The notes under the pieces were generated by a model. It searched no databases, was not told where the DNA came from, and was given only the letters and a program-made list of their open reading frames with translations. The position numbers were made by a program, and so were the translations under genes. From NCBI GenBank assembly GCA_018806985.1, contig JADANN010000364.1, positions 1,116,001 through 1,180,000 on the forward strand: a stretch of 64,000 nt of DNA, given 5' to 3'. This DNA comes from Angiostrongylus vasorum (lineage: Eukaryota > Nematoda > Chromadorea > Rhabditida > Metastrongylidae). Positions 11,976 to 24,104 of the stretch are shown piece after piece. Within the stretch, counting starts at the first letter, position 1. Each line of letters begins with the position of its first letter.

Positions 11976-13080
11976 CAGTAAATTTACCAGTGGTCATATC
12001 GATGAAGAGAAAAAATATTTACCCCGAAAACCTACATTTCCAGAAAAATACGAACGCAGGCAAAATATAAAAAGTACGCACTAAAAATGTACCATTTATT
12101 AAGTTAAAAAGAGAGGAACAACATCAGATCAAGTGAAGATAGGAAGCAAAAAGAGAAATGTGGATACAAGAAGTACCACAATAGTACCACTAGCGCAGCA
12201 CCTGGACCTTCACTTTTCAAATTTCCCGCCTAGATTACGGTATCACTGATTTGCAGGTGTCCTTTAATACAAAGTTTGACAGCTTGCCAAGTTTCCCTGG
12301 ATCTCTTCAGATCATGTTCCATCTTTAGCAAGTATCAGGATTTTCTGTCATAGTGAGTAAGGTTCTCTGTCATTTTAGTGGTCAGGTTGACAGTGGCTTC
12401 CCAAATGCGGTCGCTGACTTATCGATTCCTTCAGAGCGACGCACATCGTCGTTAGAAACCGTCATAAATCGAAATGATTCGTGACCACGTATATTTTGGT
12501 GCTAGAGATGTCGTCCATCCCCTTTCTACTAGGGATTTTGTAGTTTCATAGAGTTCAAGCATTCGTTATATTTTATAATTTCGCCATTCGAGGGTTACGC
12601 GCATCCATTAGTGACGCAGTTTGGCCCTAGTTACAGAGAGCCTTCATTAACCTGTGTAAGATCATGGTTTGGTGGTGAATGATGGAAGTTGTCAGTTTCT
12701 GCATCTTTTTGAACTTGTCGGATGACGTACTCTCGCCTGACCCCGTTATTTTCATGCGTATAATTGGCGATCTGATCTTGTGCCATATATCTTTCCTTCC
12801 ATCTCCTTACGTCTACTTTCTAACAGTTTTGGTTATTAAACCAATCGTTTAGTTATAGATTTAGATGGTGATTTGACACTCCAGAATCCGACATCGACAT
12901 CGGTGCCGCCCTTGTACCGTGTGGAGTTCACGGCACCAATATTTCAGCTCGGTGATGGATCAGCACCTTGAGGTTGGTATTATTAAAGCGGACCTACATC
13001 CACGTCTTTCATATTCCGTTTGATGTAGGGTGGATATTATCATGTACATGTGGTACTTTCCTTTATTTAGTACATAAAGT
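11976..13080. other. Non-coding stretch, nothing recognised
   Basis: About 1.1 kb without a credible open frame, splice-bounded exon or repeat family that I can identify. Confidence 0.4.
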
Positions 13081-13351
13081 AAAGGGATAAAGCTCTCAGC
13101 GTTGATCAATTCCTAAGGGATGCGCCATGAATTCGATTTCATTAAGTATCGTTGGAGGTGATTGAATGCATATCTGGCCTTTACAATGGCTCGCATTGGC
13201 CTACCGATGTATCGAACCAGTGCTGCTATTCTCCCAGACAAGTCTGGTGCAAATTGGCCAACCTCAGGAATGGAGGGCTTGGTGGGCCCGACGCGCGTGG
13301 ATCGATCCCATGGGTGTTGTAGGCCGCCTTCAACCACTGCGCTACACGCGC
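13081..13351 (-). repeat. SINE A copy 4
   Basis: Minus-strand copy, complete from the AGGGATAAAGCTCTCAGCG 3' end to the GAGCGCGTGTAGCGCAGTGG head. Box B-like GATCGATCC is present. Confidence 0.85.
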
Positions 13352-13489
13352 TCACTATGCATTACGTATTGGAAAGAATACCGAATTTTTACATCGATTG
13401 CCTTATCTCTCGATCTTCACGGAGGTCCATTTCCCACTAAATTCTAGTGTACCCCCGTCCGAGGCAAACAGAATTTGCTCTACATGGGA

Positions 13490-13665
13490 TCACTATGTGG
13501 TACCGGACTTGTTTGGAGGATGAGAACACTCGCTATTATCGGTAGGCTATCGCAAGTCATTCCAAAAAGTTAAATGTGCGTTCATTCATTTCTGCGATGT
13601 TTGATGAACTCGAATGAATGACACTTTCCACTCGTGTCAATCATCGCCGAACACTTTATTCTTTT
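13490..13665 (+). repeat. SINE A copy 5, fragment
   Basis: Diverged core and tail only (TGTGGTACCGGACTTGTTTGGAGGAT, then TCGGTAGGCTATCGCAAGTCATT). The tRNA-like head is not recognisable. Confidence 0.55.
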
Positions 13666-13699
13666 TTCTCTGTAATACCCTCTCATGAAAAAATTGTAA

Positions 13700-13960
13700 T
13701 AGGTAGTAAATAGAAAATTAACATTGTGGTTTCAACTACAATCTCAGCTTAACTGGGTTCTTTGCCGATCTCGACTTCCCAGATCATTTCTGTTGACAGC
13801 TGCTAGATAGAAAAGTAGCTGAGAGACAGTTGAAACGAAGGACCAGCATGGTGTGGTGGTGAACGCGTTACTCCCCGGAAAGGACGATAGCGCGTTCGTT
13901 CCCCACCGCATACACCTGCAGTCCGTTGTTTTGCAAATATCTCAGCCTCGTTGTGGTTGC
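13700..13960 (+). repeat. SINE C single module with spacer
   Basis: Begins with the family spacer CATTGTGGTTTCAACTAC, then a plus-strand module containing ATGGTGTGGTGGTGAACGCG and CGTTCGTTCCCCACCGC. It ends ATATCTCAGCCTCGTTGTGG just upstream of the first firm nfi-1 exon. The opposing minus-strand arm seen at 4.2 kb is missing. Confidence 0.65.
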
Positions 13961-14029
13961 ATCACACCTTATTCTTTATCCTTTTTATGACGCTGGTTTC
14001 ACGTACTTTATTTCAAATTTATTTTATAG

Positions 14030-17000
14030 GTGGATATAGATGGTTCTCCAAGTCAAGATATTGGCGTTGTGGCAGCAGTAAAGCAAATTAGTCGAAACGC
14101 AATGCCTCCACCATCGGGAGATTGGACAAATCAGTTTAGTCCAAATGGTGTAGTGAGTGTTTTTTTTCTTTTTTGTAAATTTACATCGATTTAAGTAGAT
14201 TATACCATGAAGTCTTCATATAATTCAATGATCGAAGTTACATCTTCGTTTAGGACGAATATCATCCATTTGTTGAGGCACTGTTGCCTTATGTAAAGGA
14301 CTTTTCCTATGTGTGGTTCAATCTGCAAGCTGCAAAGCGACGATATTTCAAAAGGCATGAAAAACGAATGACGTTAGAGGAGGAGACCGGTGTAAAGGAA
14401 GAATTAATGGTGATTTTCCATGCATTGTCCGCTATCTCATCACTACTTAGTTCTAATGTATCGTTTGTCTCGATTTGTACGTTAAATATCGTTCGCTGTA
14501 ACGTATTCGTGATACTAGAGAGGTTTAAATAGCGCGATGTTTAGAATGAAAGGGCTGAGGTGAAGCAAAAATGGGCGGCTCGGTTGTTGGGTAAGCTGAG
14601 GAAGGATATCCAACCTCAATACAGGGATGATTTCGTTTCGTCGGTCACTGGTCAGCAACCGGCTGTATGTGTTTTATCCAACCCTGACCAAAAGGGCAAA
14701 ATGCGGCGCATCGATTGTCTTCGACAAGCTGATAAAGTGTGGCGGTTAGATTTGGTCATGGTAATTCTTTTCAAGGTTAGTTGTTATGTTCCTGAAAGTA
14801 GCATTTTCACAAAACCATATTTCGGTCTAAATTGGATTACAGCGTGAATTTTTTTCATTCATTGCCTTACTCAGCTAATTACCTGGATATTTGGATGGCC
14901 CGTCCTTACTGGTTGTGCGGCCCCCTAGCATTATCTCCATTTTTGCGGAGATTTGCTGGTTTAGTCATTGTGGTTTCCTCGAACCCCGAGGTCAGCCTGG
15001 CCAAAGTCTGCCCCCACGTCGTCACCACAACAGGCAGTAGCGACCCTTGTGGTTAAGGGGGAGATTTGCTACCATGCGACCATTTTGATATCAGGACTGT
15101 GGTGGACCTTGGTATTAGTTTACTGTCGGCTAGGCTTCCTCATAAAGACGCCAGACTCTTCAGCTTGGGAGGCCCTGCCAGGTCGGATGAATCCCCCGCT
15201 GTACGTCGTAGCCGGACACCCAGGAACACCTCCCAGACACGACGAGGCGCTAAACAGTTGGGAGGCATTCATTGGCTTACTTTTTGGTAAAAACTGAATT
15301 ACGTTTGGATGTGGATGCTTTATGTTTTATGCTGTTCTGAAAAATGTTTGCTTTTCTTAGGGAATCCCGTTGGAGAGCACAGACAGTGAGCGTTTGGAAA
15401 AGTGTGCTGAATGTGTCTTTCCGGCAGTTTGCGTCAATCCATACCACATCTCCATAGCTGTTCGGGAATTGGATTTGTTTCTTGCAAATTTTATCCGTAC
15501 TGGTAATCCAGACGAAAAAGATACACCGGATCAGAAGATGGATGATAAGCAGAAAGGCAAGCGTTCACTGATTTGAAGTATAAGTATGGGCTTATTTTTT
15601 TCTCCTTCATTTCATCCTTTTTTCCTGAAATATTATAGCAATAATTCTTCTACTTTAATTTTAAACGCAGGAAGAAAAAAAACGCACTTTGCTTGTCTTT
15701 GCTATAAATGGCCACTTCCAAATTGTATTCTTTCAGCGGATGTCCTAATAGGTGACATGAGTCCTGAGGGTATATGGGGAACTGGTGTTTTCTCAGCGTT
15801 TGAATTAAAGACTTTGACAAAACGTGAGTTTTCGTACATATTTGACTTCTTTAAAACAGTACTATTGGTAAATAAAGGCATCATTGTTTTAATAACAACA
15901 GGGGTGCGTGTGGCGCAGTGGTCGGAATCGCCCTGTAACGCACATGGGGTCGATCTCGGCGCATCTGGCCCACCAAGCTTTCCATCCCTCGTAGTCGGCA
16001 AATTGGTACTAGGCCTGTCTAGGAGGATGGCAGCACTGGCTCGATACATCGATAGGCCATCGCGAGTCATTGTAAAGCCAAACACACACTCAATCACCTC
16101 TAACGATGCTTAATGAAGTCGAATGCGTGGGGCATTCCTCGGGAATTGATCAACGCCGTGAGCTATGTCCTTTATTTATCCTTTAAAAGTTTTAATGTGG
16201 TATCGGCGACTGCGAATATACAAAATGGCTTTAGGCACACCAAAAAGCTTGGCTAAGAAGAAATCGAATGAAAATGGCTGCCTGCGACAAGCACGCCCCC
16301 GAATTTGGTGTATACTGTGCTTAAGCTTATCCCCCAAAAATGGGCGATCTTACTAACTTTGTCCCTAATTTTACGCGACTTGACAATACATGCTGTGGAT
16401 TCCAGTACTGCTTAGATTTGACTCGTTTTTTGCACCCAACGAAGCACTTTCGAGCTGCCTATTGCTTCATCTGCTGCTTGACGATTCTCGATATTCTTTA
16501 TGAACTTCCCGGATGTAGGTCGAGTAGATTCTCTCCGGAATCATGGTTCCTAAGTCTTGTGGATCGGATTTAACTTTTCTGAATAAGTCTAATAGCAATT
16601 CTCCGGCCCAAGAGGTATCAGAGGCTTGATTAGCCTGAGACAAAGTCGAACAAGACCTTTCAACATAGGCTTGCACCACCGGTTATTATGCGTTATATCT
16701 AAGCTAAAGCTTACATATCTAAAGGGTGCTTGTGGTGCAGCGTTCGGAGGCACCCTGCAACACACGTGGAATCGACCTCCGTGCCCGTGGCCCACCAAGC
16801 CTTCCATCTCTCCGGGGTTGGCAAATTGGTACCAGACTTGTCTGGGAGAATAGCGGTAGTGGCTCGATATATCGGTAGGCCACTGCGAGTCGTTGTAAAG
16901 GCCAGATATGCATTCAGTCACCTCCAACGATGCTTAATGAAGCTAATACATGGCGCATCCCTCAGGGATTGATCAACGCCGAGAGATTTATCCTTTTATC

Positions 17001-20000
17001 CTACTATAATAACAAAACAATGTGTTTTTGCGTTGGTATGCTGGAAATGATCTATGAAGTAGTTAATTGTTCGCCGTCATTTTTTTTTATCGTATCATAT
17101 CCAGTTTTTTGCAAAGCAAGGATGTTTTTTTCCTTAGAATTAATGCAGTCATTCCCATCTAGCATATAGGAGGGTTTGATTACGACATTCTCCACGATGA
17201 ATTGCTACAAGAACTTTTGAGTATCACAAACTGAAGCGCTTGTGGGAAACTGTTAATTCGTTTCTGTCTTTTGTTTAATGAAAACAAAGAACTTATTTGC
17301 CATTATAGCATCGATCATGACGTGTTCAACAATGAATAGTCGACCAGTCGTGCCGACTATTTTACGAAATAATGATAGAACATCGTGGGTTTCGACTCTT
17401 TCGTCTAACAACTCTCCACTGAATGGCAGTCTTCCTTCTTCACCTCCTCCAAGTGCAATGGCAGCGATAAAGGCTCTCGCCGACTCCGAATGCCATATGT
17501 CTACTGTGCCGTCGGGTATGTCGTTACGATCGTCGACGACGATTCCTCAAGTTGGTGCTGTGGTTACGGTCGGGCTGAATTCCGATTCGAAGAATTCCCT
17601 CTTAGGATTCTCAAGCGGCGATCATGAGGTGCTTTTGCTCTCATACTCTTTACTTAAATACTCTTCTAAAAACTGTGTGGTGCTACAAATACTGTTCATA
17701 TTCAGGAAGAGCCAAATGAGAAAAGAAGTCGCCATGCATCTCGTGACTCTGCTGCTAGTAGTACAAACGAGGAAGTAAGGCGAATTGTGGAACGGGCCTC
17801 GGATGGAGGGTGGAGTTGTGGATTATCTGCGGAAGACTTGATTGCCTCTGATGGAACAACACGTAGCATTTTTGTAGAGTGTGTTTATTTGTGTTGTCGA
17901 GTAGTTTTTAACCGAATTTGTATTAGATTGTATTCTTATACTTTATAGTGCTCATACATCATTCTTTTGAATTGATATGTTTAGAAAAGGACAACGGTTT
18001 GTTTTTCAAAAAGATGGAGATCGTTATGTAAAGGTTGTCCATACAGGGTATGTCCTTGTAGGACTTATTGTTTTGGTTGAAATGGTCTCGAGGTTTTTTT
18101 TGGGATTTCAGAACTCTTACTCATTTTCTTGTAGAGTATCACGGCCAAGCGTACCTGCTGTTGGATCAAATGTGCGTCGAGTTACCGTAGCGAATGCTGG
18201 TGGTGATGAACAACAGCTCGGAGTAGTGGTGTTCGATTCGCGGAATGCTGTACGATCGGAAAGCGGGTTCCAACAACAGCATGAGCGTAGTGTGACTTCT
18301 GCAAACACTTATTCATCTCAATGTGAGTCTTGAAAGTCTCTCCAGACGTAGTTTTTGAAGATTATGAAGCCATAGAAATATTGTATTATATATAGCGCAG
18401 ACACTGGCTGCTGTGCTATCTGGTGTCTCTCCAATGAGTCGCAGTGATGTAATGTCGTCTGCTGTTTATCAAAGTCGTGCTCCGATGGTTTCGAGTCGTA
18501 AACGAATTCATTCTGTAAACACCCATACTGGTAGTTCGAGCGCTATTACACAGGCCACAGTCAATGGTGTGACTCGTCTTACGGGTACTAGTGGGGCTGG
18601 TAATTGTGTATATTGTTTGTTTCGTTACAGATCTTATTATCTTAGTACTCACTGGGTCATTTTAGAGACCAATACTTCCCCACCTCATGCAGTTGTTTCT
18701 CAATTGCGTCGATTAGAAGGTAACGGAACTGCTTATTTAGCGAGTCCGACAAAATTTACTACTGCTAATGGCACGACTATCAGCTTTAGGTCTGTTTTTA
18801 TCATGAACATAGTCCAAATCCTTACAACCATCATACTGACTTGATGAACATAAATATTGCTGAAATCAGTTTGTAGAGCATTTTAGCAAAGTCTTGGAGC
18901 AAGTGGAAGTGAAACACCAAACGGGTAAAAATCGCCATGATCATATGGTTGAAACAAATATTATTGGTGAAGTTCTTACACCGCAACCTATCCACACATT
19001 TGTCACGAAACCGGAGCAGTCTGCTGTAAGTTGGTGTATTATCGACTTGTTCAGTTTAATACTGTCGTTCACTGTTGCACATCAACTGTTTCCCACATAT
19101 TTCAGAAGCTCATTGCGCCGAAAGCGATCAATCCCATGAAGAAAATATACGAAATGCAAGTACAGGTACGTGTTCTGTGACTTTAATGGTACTTGATTAA
19201 TTCGCTAGTCTTATTATGTTCAGTTAGTCTCTGATCAACTTTTCTGCATAACAACTCGATTTTTGTTGTTTTTCTTTTACATAAGAAGAAAGCGAGTGTA
19301 GCGCTGCATTTGGAATTGGTCAGCGCTAACATCTTTGTAATTTGTTGACAGAGTGCATTGCTATCGTTTGTTCATGGAAATCCAATTTCATCGATAGGGT
19401 TAATTTAGTACCTTTGTGTTATATTTTGTTTTTACTCCGATTTATCATCCTGACTCATCTAGCACTAATGGCTCTCTTTTTCTAGTAATAGTAGCTACTG
19501 TAGCTTTTCCAGTTAACTTCAGTCACTCTAAATCATGAGGTCTGGTTCGCGTACTTGTTCAGGGGCTGGAGTTTATCCTGTCGCTTTTTTGCAGTATTGC
19601 ATTGGCTTTCGGTCATGTGAAATCATTGGGTGTCAATGCCAATTACTGTGTCCCATGTGCAGTTTCTGCATGCCGTTTTTCGATGTAGTCGTTCAGTTGA
19701 AAGAAATGGTGTAGTTTTAGACCACTTTGCTTTCAGCAAGCACTGTCTGCATGTAGTTCCGTGGTTAGTTCACCATTGACAACTCCAAGAGTTACACCTA
19801 TCCCCACATCTATGCTTACTGGTGGAGCACCAGTTAGGGCAATAATACCTTCTGGTGGAGTGGGAGATGACGAATGTAATACGTTGTTCAATGCTATTGC
19901 AAGTAACGGAAACAGTAACGATGGAATATTGTCTACTCACTTCTTGCAATATCTCAATGATTCTAATTCGCGGTCTCCAGGCTCAGGGAATTCGTTGCAT

Positions 20001-21607
20001 GTTCCTTTTAATGTGATTGCAAGCACTCCAGCTCGACCGGATAGCGTTGCCAGCAACAGTTCAAATTCTCTTACTGGTGTGCTCTCTCTTTCGGCTCCAC
20101 CCACAAATGCATTGACGGTATCGCAGACTCCAACTGCTACATCTCCTACAGTGGATTCCACTACAATTGAAGCAGTGGTGTGCACTTGCGTAATTTTGTT
20201 GTTCCTACCAATTGTAATTTGGTTGATTCAAAATAGTGTTGAAAGATTTGGTCACATCTAGATCATGATTTTCCAAGCATTTTTTCAACACCTGATGCGC
20301 TTTCTGCAATGCAAACATTCAACTATTTATTCATCATTGGCATTCTAAGAAATAAGGATTCAAAGGCCTTAAGATCTACGTAGATCTTTGGACATTGCTT
20401 CCACGGATCTTAGTTTTGCGAAGGGTACTGGACCAGGTAGTGGTGATGCACTTTAGGGTGCACTTTAATGGCGAATAGGGTGACCACAGATGAGAGTATG
20501 TTTGGAAGATTAAAGAAAAGAATAAATGAAAAAGTAAAGAATGCATATTGATTAGTCACACCGAGGTTAAGGGAAAGTCGGTTTCGAAATTTTACTAGCC
20601 GACTTCTGCAGGATGCATTGTCCGGATGAAAAACAAGTTGCTATCACCGGACATTATCATCATATCCAACATTAGCAACCTGCATAAAAGGGCACCACCG
20701 AGTGAGTATGCCTCATCCGAGAAGATGGCTCGCTGAGGAACACCTGACTCGACACGAAGTTGAAGTCGCCACATCGAAACGAATAACAAGCGTGGACCAT
20801 TCACTCGGATCATCGGCTCTGATGAAGACGAAGACGTCGAAACGTTAGCCGAAAATAGATATATTTATCAACCTCGTGTACGCTCATCGAAGAAAGAATA
20901 CAATTTGGTTTGTTAAGTAGGTATATTGTTGGGGTGGGCGCATTTCTCTTCTCCTTACTGACTCTTACGCGCAGTCATGCTCGTACTTACATAGCTGTGT
21001 GACTGCATTTTGGCCAGAAGTAAGTAGGAGGTAAGCGAGGAACAGTTCATGCTTGACTTCAGCAAATAACCCTCACCTTTATTCTGGAATATCACGACTA
21101 TATACTCAGGAAATATACAAGTTATATCAGAGATCCAGGCTAACTCTGTACACCATACAGCCAACACCAAAACGCCAAAATAAGAGCATTATACGAAAAC
21201 CGGAGAGCTTTCGATCTCCGTTGAATGAACGTTTCGTACTCTGTAGTATCGAAATTCGTGACTGGATACTTGAACATCGATTCACTAAATAACTAGTGGA
21301 ATTGGAGGGGAAGCACATGGTGTTGTGTTCATGTACTTGTTGAATGCAAGCTTTGAACATAAACTGAGTTGATTTAAATAGTCCAATCCATGGATTCGGA
21401 ATTGTTTCTTAACGTGTCATAGTCTAGGTTCGTGACTCGTTGCCGGATTCAACTACCGTTGATTCGCCCAGGATTGTTAGAACAGCTGGATATCTGGGAG
21501 GATCGACTTCTTCAGGGAGTCCTTCAAGCTCGAACGGAAGCAATATTTCTAGTTCTTCTTTGCAAGGTGCATTATTGACCACTGATTTTCGCGCGATTCC
21601 CAAATGA
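14030..21607 (+). CDS. nfi-1: Nuclear factor I transcription factor (CTF/NFI family)
   Basis: Fifteen phase-consistent exons: 14030-14152, 14254-14409, 14545-14775, 15361-15502, 15737-15823, 17309-17628, 17706-17878, 17985-18047, 18135-18322, 18396-18599, 18666-18789, 18887-19025, 19106-19165, 19737-20177, 21428-21607 (stop TGA). They give about 876 residues, without a firm start codon. Residues about 42-225 form the NFI DNA-binding domain: [46 protein letters not shown], then [20 protein letters not shown] with the conserved cysteines, and [20 protein letters not shown]. The rest is rich in Ser, Thr, Asn and Pro, as in NFI transactivation regions. NFI proteins bind TTGGC(N5)GCCAA as dimers in the nucleus. 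Introns host SINE A copies and a hammerhead-like motif. Exon 4 reads on to a stop at about 15574 if the donor at 15503 is skipped. The DNA-binding domain call is firm; tail exon borders are less certain. Confidence 0.92.
15903..16170 (+). repeat. SINE A copy 6, in nfi-1 intron 5
   Basis: GTGCGTGTGGCGCAGTGGTCGG head, box-B-like GGGGTCGATCTC, core GGCAAATTGGTACTAGGC, and a full tail to GAATTGATCAACGCC. Same strand as the host gene. Confidence 0.85.
16264..16725. repeat. Diverged SINE B (minus) plus flank, duplicated at 57756-58212
   Basis: The segment is almost identical in reverse complement to 57756-58212 and, together with the adjoining SINE A, makes a composite of about 730 bp. Within it, 16430-16690 read on the minus strand follows SINE B order: a GTTCGACTT box-B-like site, then AAGCCTCTGATACC and CCGGAGAATTGC at the core position, then the CTGCTGCTTGA tail motif near its end. 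Confidence 0.6.
16726..17000 (+). repeat. SINE A copy 7, in nfi-1 intron 5
   Basis: Head GGGTGCTTGTGGTGCAGCG, box-B-like GGAATCGACCTCC, core GGCAAATTGGTACCAGACT, and a complete tail. It belongs to both the composite duplicated at 57.5 kb and the downstream extension duplicated at 8.0 kb. Confidence 0.85.
16990..17205 (+). repeat. SINE A downstream extension
   Basis: Counterpart of 8041-8245 (see there). It ends shortly before nfi-1 exon 6 at 17309. Confidence 0.7.
20813..20852 (+). ncRNA. Hammerhead-ribozyme-like motif (type I, minimal stem III)
   Basis: Order of elements: TCGGCT (stem I 5' arm, 20813-20818), CTGATGA core (20819-20825), one extra A, GACG-AAGA-CGTC (stem II hairpin), GAA core (20839-20841), ACGT (self-complementary mini stem III), T as the cleavage-site base at 20846, AGCCGA (stem I 3' arm, 20847-20852). 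Stem I pairs perfectly over 6 bp. The extra A after CTGATGA is non-canonical. Stem III has no loop, so cleavage would need a dimer, as described for the minimal hammerheads of Penelope-like elements. It sits in the last nfi-1 intron. A degenerate relative occurs near 51286-51320, and both are followed by CAACCTCGTGTA. Confidence 0.5.
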
Positions 21608-21679
21608 GGTAAGAATAATTAATTCTTTGATCTTAATGGCCACAGAATTTTAAGATCTACGACACTTAGAATTGTGTTA

Positions 21680-22400
21680 TTAGGTTGTTGGGAAATTAAT
21701 TTAGAGTTCCAATTTTTCTTCTTTAAAGTTTCATATCTATGCACAGAATTGACTTTACTAATCGAAATAAAAAAAACATTCGAATCTCCAAAGTATTATT
21801 TTTTAAGAGACAAATACATTTATTCCGTTTGCTTAAAACCCGAAGCTTCTGGAGAGGATGGAATGGTTGAAGTCAGTTTCGACCTTGACTTGGTTTTTTT
21901 AAAGCATTTCTCCGACAGGAAATTGTCGAGATGCCTGGAGAAATGGTTATCGGTAGGGAAGAGTTCCACCGAGTATGATGGTTCAAGGAGAGTTTCGTTG
22001 CACAATCTTTCAAAACCTTAACGGTACCGATTTCCCAAAATTTGGCCGCAGTTCAGTAGTTCGACGTTCTGCCTATTCTTACGGGGTTTATTTGTCGACC
22101 TTTCACAACTATCGAACCGTCTTTGATGCTCTGAAACATTTGAAATACTTATACGGAGTTCTTCTACAAGTTCTTGAACAGCAATGCGTTTATTTGCTCT
22201 CAGGAAATCCGTAAATTTGTCGTCGTGGGTGTCAAAAATGCATCCACGACCTCCCACATCTTCAAGGTCGAGTCCGTTATAATGGAATTTTTCAAACCAT
22301 CGTTGCATTATGTGTTCGTTAACACTTCCTTGGGCTTATATTCATATTTCGAGCCATTTGCGCTGCGTAGGCCTGAGTTCGAATTCGATTCGTGAAAGTA
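21680..22400 (-). mobile_element. mariner element, internally deleted
   Basis: The left end TTAGGTTGTTGGGAAATT is preceded by TA, as in the copy at 24105. On the minus strand, 22308-22040 encodes the N-terminal helix-turn-helix region (QRWFEKFHYNGLDLED, then VQELVEELRIS). Next, 22005-21820 encodes the C-terminal block (PSYSVELFPTDNHFSRHLDN). The central catalytic DD34D region is missing, and the frame is broken. I could not find the right terminal repeat. It lies 73 bp after the nfi-1 stop codon. Confidence 0.7.
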
Positions 22401-24104
22401 AATTCGTCGAAATTGCACTTTCTGAGCTCAGTTTGTAGCCTATAAAATTTGTCAAGGATGCATTTTACATTACAATTAAACTATACACTGTGGAAGCGCA
22501 TAAAATGTGATACTACTTTATATATATGTGTGCATATATAGATATATATGTTTAAAACAGTACATGTGCAAGAAGAGTAAGGATTGAAAGACCTACATTA
22601 GTTTCCGAAAAATCTAATATTTGACCGGAGTAGAGTTTAGCACCGTTAACACATTCGCCACGGCAATTTTTAGTGACATCCGCGTGAGGATAGCGCGTAC
22701 GTTTTGTAAGTCGCGAAAGGGCAAAAAAAGGCCTCAAATCCCATCAAAAAAAGTGACTGTGCCCAATTTCCAATTCGGTTCTTTTGCATGCGTTTTGAAA
22801 GTGTACTCTGTTTTTTCCTCGTTTCTCACACATCATTCCTGAGGGTATGTTTCAGTATTCTTATCATTTCTTTTATTTGCCTCCAGTCCTACGGTCCTCA
22901 TGATTGTTATAGGGAACTGTCGAAATATCACGAGATTGGATTTGCCAGAAACGTTTTTTGCTGAAGTTGTTTTAACAATAGCTCTAAAGTTGTGAAAATT
23001 TCAAGTCGCAAGTTTTAAAATGACTATTAATGCTCTATATTTAACACATTCGCTGGAGGATTGTGAGAATAAGAGTGGCAGACTTAGGTTTTCAAAAAAA
23101 CGTGTTGTGTGGAGACACATTGATGAACACTCACTCTGTAAGTCTCTATTCTTTTTACAATCAATTTCGTCGGTGATAGTTCTAAAAATAATAGCGCAAT
23201 TACTTCGTTCAATCACGGTTAAGTAGTTCACAGTTTCACCGTGGCTAGATGCTTCATTGTGTCGAACATCGGTAAGCAAACAAAGCAGAGATATATGAGT
23301 ACAAGGGCAACAATCTCTATGTTACCCTCTTTGTGTACCAAGCACGGAAATCGCCTCGGACCAATGGATTCCAGCAAATTCGCCCCAAGTGCTGTTCTTT
23401 TGCAAAAGTTGGATATGTTTTCTACTGGTGCAATGTCTATACTAAAAAAGCAGTGGAGTAGGAGAATTGAAAAAACGTTTAACAAACAAAAGAACTGGAA
23501 ATAAGGCGCATTTAGATAAGCGCATATCACATCTCGAATTTGTTACACCGTGGGTTAAGATGCGTGAATAAATCGGGTTTTTAAAATTCTGCGGTTTCGA
23601 AATCATATGAAGATAAATATATCCAAGCTATGTGTTGTTCACGAATGGGGAAAAATATTTTTTGCGCACGTGACATACACGTTTTGTTTAAAAAAGTGGT
23701 ATGCACGGAATTTGATTAACTAAGATAGTTAAAGTACTGACGATTGTTCTCAAGACCGACCTCATATTAACTGCGGTCTTGATCAATTAGTCGCTGTTCT
23801 CTAGATGAGCACACATGAGGTTACTGTTGCACTGTTTGTAGTATTTGTTAATATGGCCGACTATTCAGAAGATTTTGCTTTCTTCAGAGCCTGAAATGGT
23901 CAAATCAACATGTAGTCTACTCGGTCAAATACCTCCATAAACTCAACAGCGAATTTACGAGACCTAAATTCCAATCGCATTGAGCACAAAACAGCTTCTT
24001 CACAAACGTTCCGTTTTCTGCGAGTCTTCCATTGGTATTTCCACGTGGAAACAATCGCACAGAGTTCATATGGATGGCTGATGTGCCGCTCTCACATTAA
24101 AGTA
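22401..24104. other. Intergenic, no gene recognised
   Basis: Open frames on both strands around 23000-23530 (about 90-100 codons) show no family signal. There is a short TATATA/CATATA run near 22520-22550. Otherwise nothing supportable. Confidence 0.4.

Noticed and set aside
15586..16113. 175-codon plus-strand open frame
   Set aside because: It joins nfi-1 exon 5, intron sequence and a SINE A by chance; exon phase shows the true coding part is only 15737-15823.
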